NCBI RefSeq assembly: GCF_024362325.1
Contig: NZ_CP101497.1
Coordinates: forward strand, 1,116,001 to 1,180,000
Direction: 5' to 3'
From: Microcella humidisoli
GTDB lineage: Bacteria; Actinomycetota; Actinomycetes; Actinomycetales; Microbacteriaceae
Length of the DNA: 64,000 bases
The notes under the pieces were generated by a model, which worked only from the letters and a program-made list of their open reading frames with translations, made no database searches and was not told the origin of the DNA. Position numbers and translations under genes: made by a program. Shown in pieces: positions 62,218-64,000 of this stretch (positions are counted from its first letter, which is position 1; each line of letters starts with the position of its first letter).

Positions 62218-62381
62218 TTATCGGTCATCTTCCTGTTCGCTGACCACGAAGCCGCCTCCATCCGGATCAGCATGATCCGTGCGTAGGTAGAACCCGTGGG
62301 CTCCGAGTAGGTCGATCATCACTTGCACTGCGTCGGCGGTTTCCTACTCACTCGGAGCTTGACCGCGATGCGCAGCGTCAC
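62218..62381 (-). pseudogene. Small gene broken by a frameshift at the island's right end
   Basis: From GTG 62381 one frame reads VTLRIAVKLRVSRK; from 62343 the next frame reads ETADAVQVMIDLLGAHGFYLRT, then DHADPDGGGFVVSEQEDDR and stops at 62218. A single inserted base near 62345 would join them into one protein of about 54 residues. It may also be a 5'-truncated remnant, since it begins 11 bases from the fbpC repeat. Alternatively a 36-residue gene could start at GTG 62328. No family recognised. Confidence 0.45.
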
Positions 62382-62391
62382 TTCGGCAATT

Positions 62392-62466
62392 GTCGAGCTG
62401 CCCGAGGTGGGCGACGACGTGCGCCTCGCCGTGCAGCGGCCCGGCCTCGCGTTCGCGGCCGTCTAG
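62392..62466 (+). pseudogene. Displaced 3' end of fbpC (25 codons, no start)
   Basis: It encodes VELPEVGDDVRLAVQRPGL then AFAAV and a TAG stop, in the same strand and order as the end of the intact gene. It lacks any start and is 44 bases before kynureninase. It is best read as the original fbpC end, separated from the gene by insertion of the island. Confidence 0.8.
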
Positions 62467-62509
62467 CCCCGCCCGGCATCCGACCCGCGCCCGCGGCTAG
62501 GCTCGCGGC

Positions 62510-63775
62510 ATGAGCGACGCCGACGCCCCGAAGCCCGCCAACCCCGCCGAGCTGCGTGCCCGCGCCGCGGTGCTCGACGCCTCCGACCCGCTCGCCGCGT
62601 ACACGGCGCACTTCGTGCCGGGCGACGACCTCGTGGCCTACCTCGACGGCAACTCGCTCGGGCGCCCCGTGGCGAGCGTTCCCGCCGCCCTCGACGACTT
62701 CGTGCGCACGCAGTGGGCCGGGCGACTCATCCGCGGCTGGGATGAGCTGTGGCTCACCCGCCCGGCCGAGCTGGGCGACCGCATCGGGGCTGCGTGCCTC
62801 GGCGCAGCATCCGGTCAGACGATCGTCGCCGACTCGACGAGCGTGCTCATCTTCAAGCTGCTGCGGGCCGCGATCGCCGCACAGCAGACGGTCGAGGCGC
62901 TGGGAACAGGCACGGCCCGCGACGAGCTCGTCATCCTGCGCGACGAGTTCCCCACCGACCGGTTCATCATCGAGCGCCTCGCCGACGATCACGGGTTGAC
63001 GGTGCGGTGGGTGGATGCTCCGCTCGACGCCGGCATCACCCCCGAGCTCGCCGCCGCGGCCGTGGGCCCGCGCACCATCGCCGCGCTGTTCAGCGGGGTC
63101 GCCTACCGCAGCGCGTGGTGGGCCGACATGCCCGAGGTGACGCGCGTGGTGCAGGCCGCGGGCGCCCTCGTCATCTGGGACTGCTCGCACGCCGTCGGGT
63201 CGGTGCCGCTCGACTTCGACGCCTGGGGCGTGGACTACGCCGTGGGCTGCTCGTACAAGTACCTCAACGGCGGCCCGGGCGCCCCGGCGTGGGCGTACGT
63301 CGCCGCGCGGCACCATGACACGCTGCGCAACCCGATCCCCGGCTGGCTCGGGGCGGCCGCGCCGTTCTCGATGACCGAGGGCTACACGCCCGCGCCCGGC
63401 ATCGGCTCGCTCGTCAGCGGCACGCCGCCCATTCTCACGATGGTGGCGCTCGGCGAGATGGTGAGCCTCATCGAGGCCGCCGGCATCGCGGCGATCCGTG
63501 AGAAGTCGATCGCGCTGACGAGCTACGCGATCGAGCTCGTCGACGCGCTCATCCCGACGGCGACCGTGAGCACGCCGCGCGACGCGGCTCGGCGCGGTAG
63601 CCACCTGACCATCGACCATCCGAACTCCGCCGTCGCGGTCCAGCGGCTCTGGGCGCAGGGCGTCATCCCCGACTTCCGTCACCCGAGCGGCGTGCGCATC
63701 GGCCTCTCGCCGCTCAGCACGAGCTTCACTGAGGTCGAGCGCGGCATCCGTGCCCTCAGCGAGGCCCTGTCCTAA
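62510..63775 (+). CDS. kynU: Kynureninase
   Basis: 421 residues. A PLP enzyme cleaving kynurenine or 3-hydroxykynurenine to anthranilate derivatives and alanine in tryptophan degradation. YLDGNSLGRP, WDCSHAVGSVPLDFDAWGVD (PLP Asp and His) and PLP Lys250 in GCSYKYLNGGPG are conserved, as is GTPPILTMVALG. The ATG lies 6 bases after TAGGCT (62498-62503). No other kynurenine genes are in the window. Confidence 0.94.
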   Translation: MSDADAPKPANPAELRARAAVLDASDPLAAYTAHFVPGDDLVAYLDGNSLGRPVASVPAALDDFVRTQWAGRLIRGWDELWLTRPAELGDRIGAACLGAASGQTIVADSTSVLIFKLLRAAIAAQQTVEALGTGTARDELVILRDEFPTDRFIIERLADDHGLTVRWVDAPLDAGITPELAAAAVGPRTIAALFSGVAYRSAWWADMPEVTRVVQAAGALVIWDCSHAVGSVPLDFDAWGVDYAVGCSYKYLNGGPGAPAWAYVAARHHDTLRNPIPGWLGAAAPFSMTEGYTPAPGIGSLVSGTPPILTMVALGEMVSLIEAAGIAAIREKSIALTSYAIELVDALIPTATVSTPRDAARRGSHLTIDHPNSAVAVQRLWAQGVIPDFRHPSGVRIGLSPLSTSFTEVERGIRALSEALS

Positions 63776-63778
63776 GGG

Positions 63779-64000
63779 TTACCGCGAGAGCGTCGCGAAC
63801 TTCCGGATCGACAGGGGCACGAACACGAGCAGCAGCACCGCGACGCCGATGAGCACCGTGGCGATGGGGTTCTGCGCCGGCCAGGCGTCGCCCACGGGCG
63901 TGCCGGGCGGCACGTTGCCGAAGAGCTCTCGCGCCGCTTGCACGAGCGCCGAGACCGGGTTCCACTCGGCGAAGATGCGCAGCGGGTCGGGCAGGCGCTC
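63779..64000 (-). CDS. ABC-2 type transporter permease (5' part outside window)
   Basis: Only the last 73 residues are visible: LRIFAEWNPVSALVQAARELFGN, a Pro/Gly loop, then one long helix (IATVLIGVAVLLLVFVPLSI) and RKFATLSR before the stop. This is the C-terminal end of DrrB-like ABC-2 permeases (drug or lipid export). It is convergent with kynureninase, 3 bases apart. Confidence 0.82.
   Translation of the reverse strand, partial: ERLPDPLRIFAEWNPVSALVQAARELFGNVPPGTPVGDAWPAQNPIATVLIGVAVLLLVFVPLSIRKFATLSR

Larger units (their letters stand above)
58911..62391. mobile_element. Small genomic island inserted at the fbpC 3' end
   Basis: A stretch of about 3.5 kb flanked by direct copies of the end of fbpC. 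It holds a hairpin-rich non-coding leader, a winged-helix-like protein (59340-60170), an XRE-ImmA/IrrE fusion with an unknown partner (60256-62137) and a broken small gene (62218-62381). Base composition is more mixed than in the flanking core. Integration restoring a target gene's 3' end is a known habit of site-specific elements. No integrase, transposase or relaxase was recognised, so the element is either incomplete or mobilised in trans. Confidence 0.7.

Overview
The window is chromosomal DNA of a high-GC Gram-positive bacterium, most likely a Microbacteriaceae-type actinobacterium. The indications are dense GC-rich coding, frequent GTG starts, DtxR/IdeR iron boxes, a coproporphyrin-dependent heme pathway (hemY, hemQ and a cysteine-rich ferrochelatase in one run), a RamB-type regulator beside aceA/aceB, and LALTG-type cell-wall anchors. 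Genus-level placement is inference. I recognised no rRNA, tRNA or CRISPR array.

Layout. 1-10 kb: an edge-truncated MFS exporter divergent from a LacI regulator with a palindromic operator between them; CsbD; a KtrB/KtrA potassium channel followed by a TatA-like protein and CorA; a MATE exporter, an MFS exporter and an M13 metallopeptidase. 10-18 kb: a beta-lactamase-like hydrolase and two large paralogous LALTG surface proteins whose promoters and terminators are also related. 18-27.6 kb: heme biosynthesis (hemA divergent from hemE-hemY-hemQ-hemH-hemC-hemB-hemL). 27.6-32.6 kb: a siderophore uptake and reduction cluster with two IdeR boxes. 32.7-34.6 kb: three small envelope proteins and the missing heme gene hemD. 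34.6-48 kb: metabolic and membrane genes (DUF1304, AcuI/YhdH, PfkA, PPOX, DUF4190, an AlkA-like glycosylase, a thioesterase, two DUF202, a GH114-like lipoprotein, a PYROXD2-like oxidoreductase, bifunctional PutA, and a GntR regulator with a membrane partner). 48-52.7 kb: the glyoxylate shunt (RamB-like regulator divergent from aceA-aceB). 52.8-54.4 kb: a less GC-rich accessory pocket (NYN nuclease, unknown one-TM protein). 54.6-59 kb: an Lrp regulator and the IdeR-box-linked FbpABC ferric iron importer. 59-62.4 kb: a small genomic island. 62.5-64 kb: kynureninase and an edge-truncated ABC-2 permease.

The window has a strong iron and heme theme: three IdeR boxes sit before the siderophore-binding protein, the siderophore reductase/permease operon and fbpA, and a near-complete heme route lies between them. 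Carbon re-routing (glyoxylate shunt, proline catabolism) forms a second theme.

The most unusual parts are: (i) the island at about 58.9-62.4 kb, bounded by two copies of the 3' end of fbpC, carrying a hairpin-rich leader, a winged-helix-like protein, an XRE-ImmA/IrrE fusion and an unknown partner, but no recognisable recombinase; (ii) the duplicated surface-protein locus, in which ORFs, 8-bp upstream iterons (ACCCGAAT) and terminator hairpins are all related; and (iii) a window-wide habit of placing a TANNNT -10 element 6-8 bases before the start codon, which predicts mostly leaderless mRNAs.
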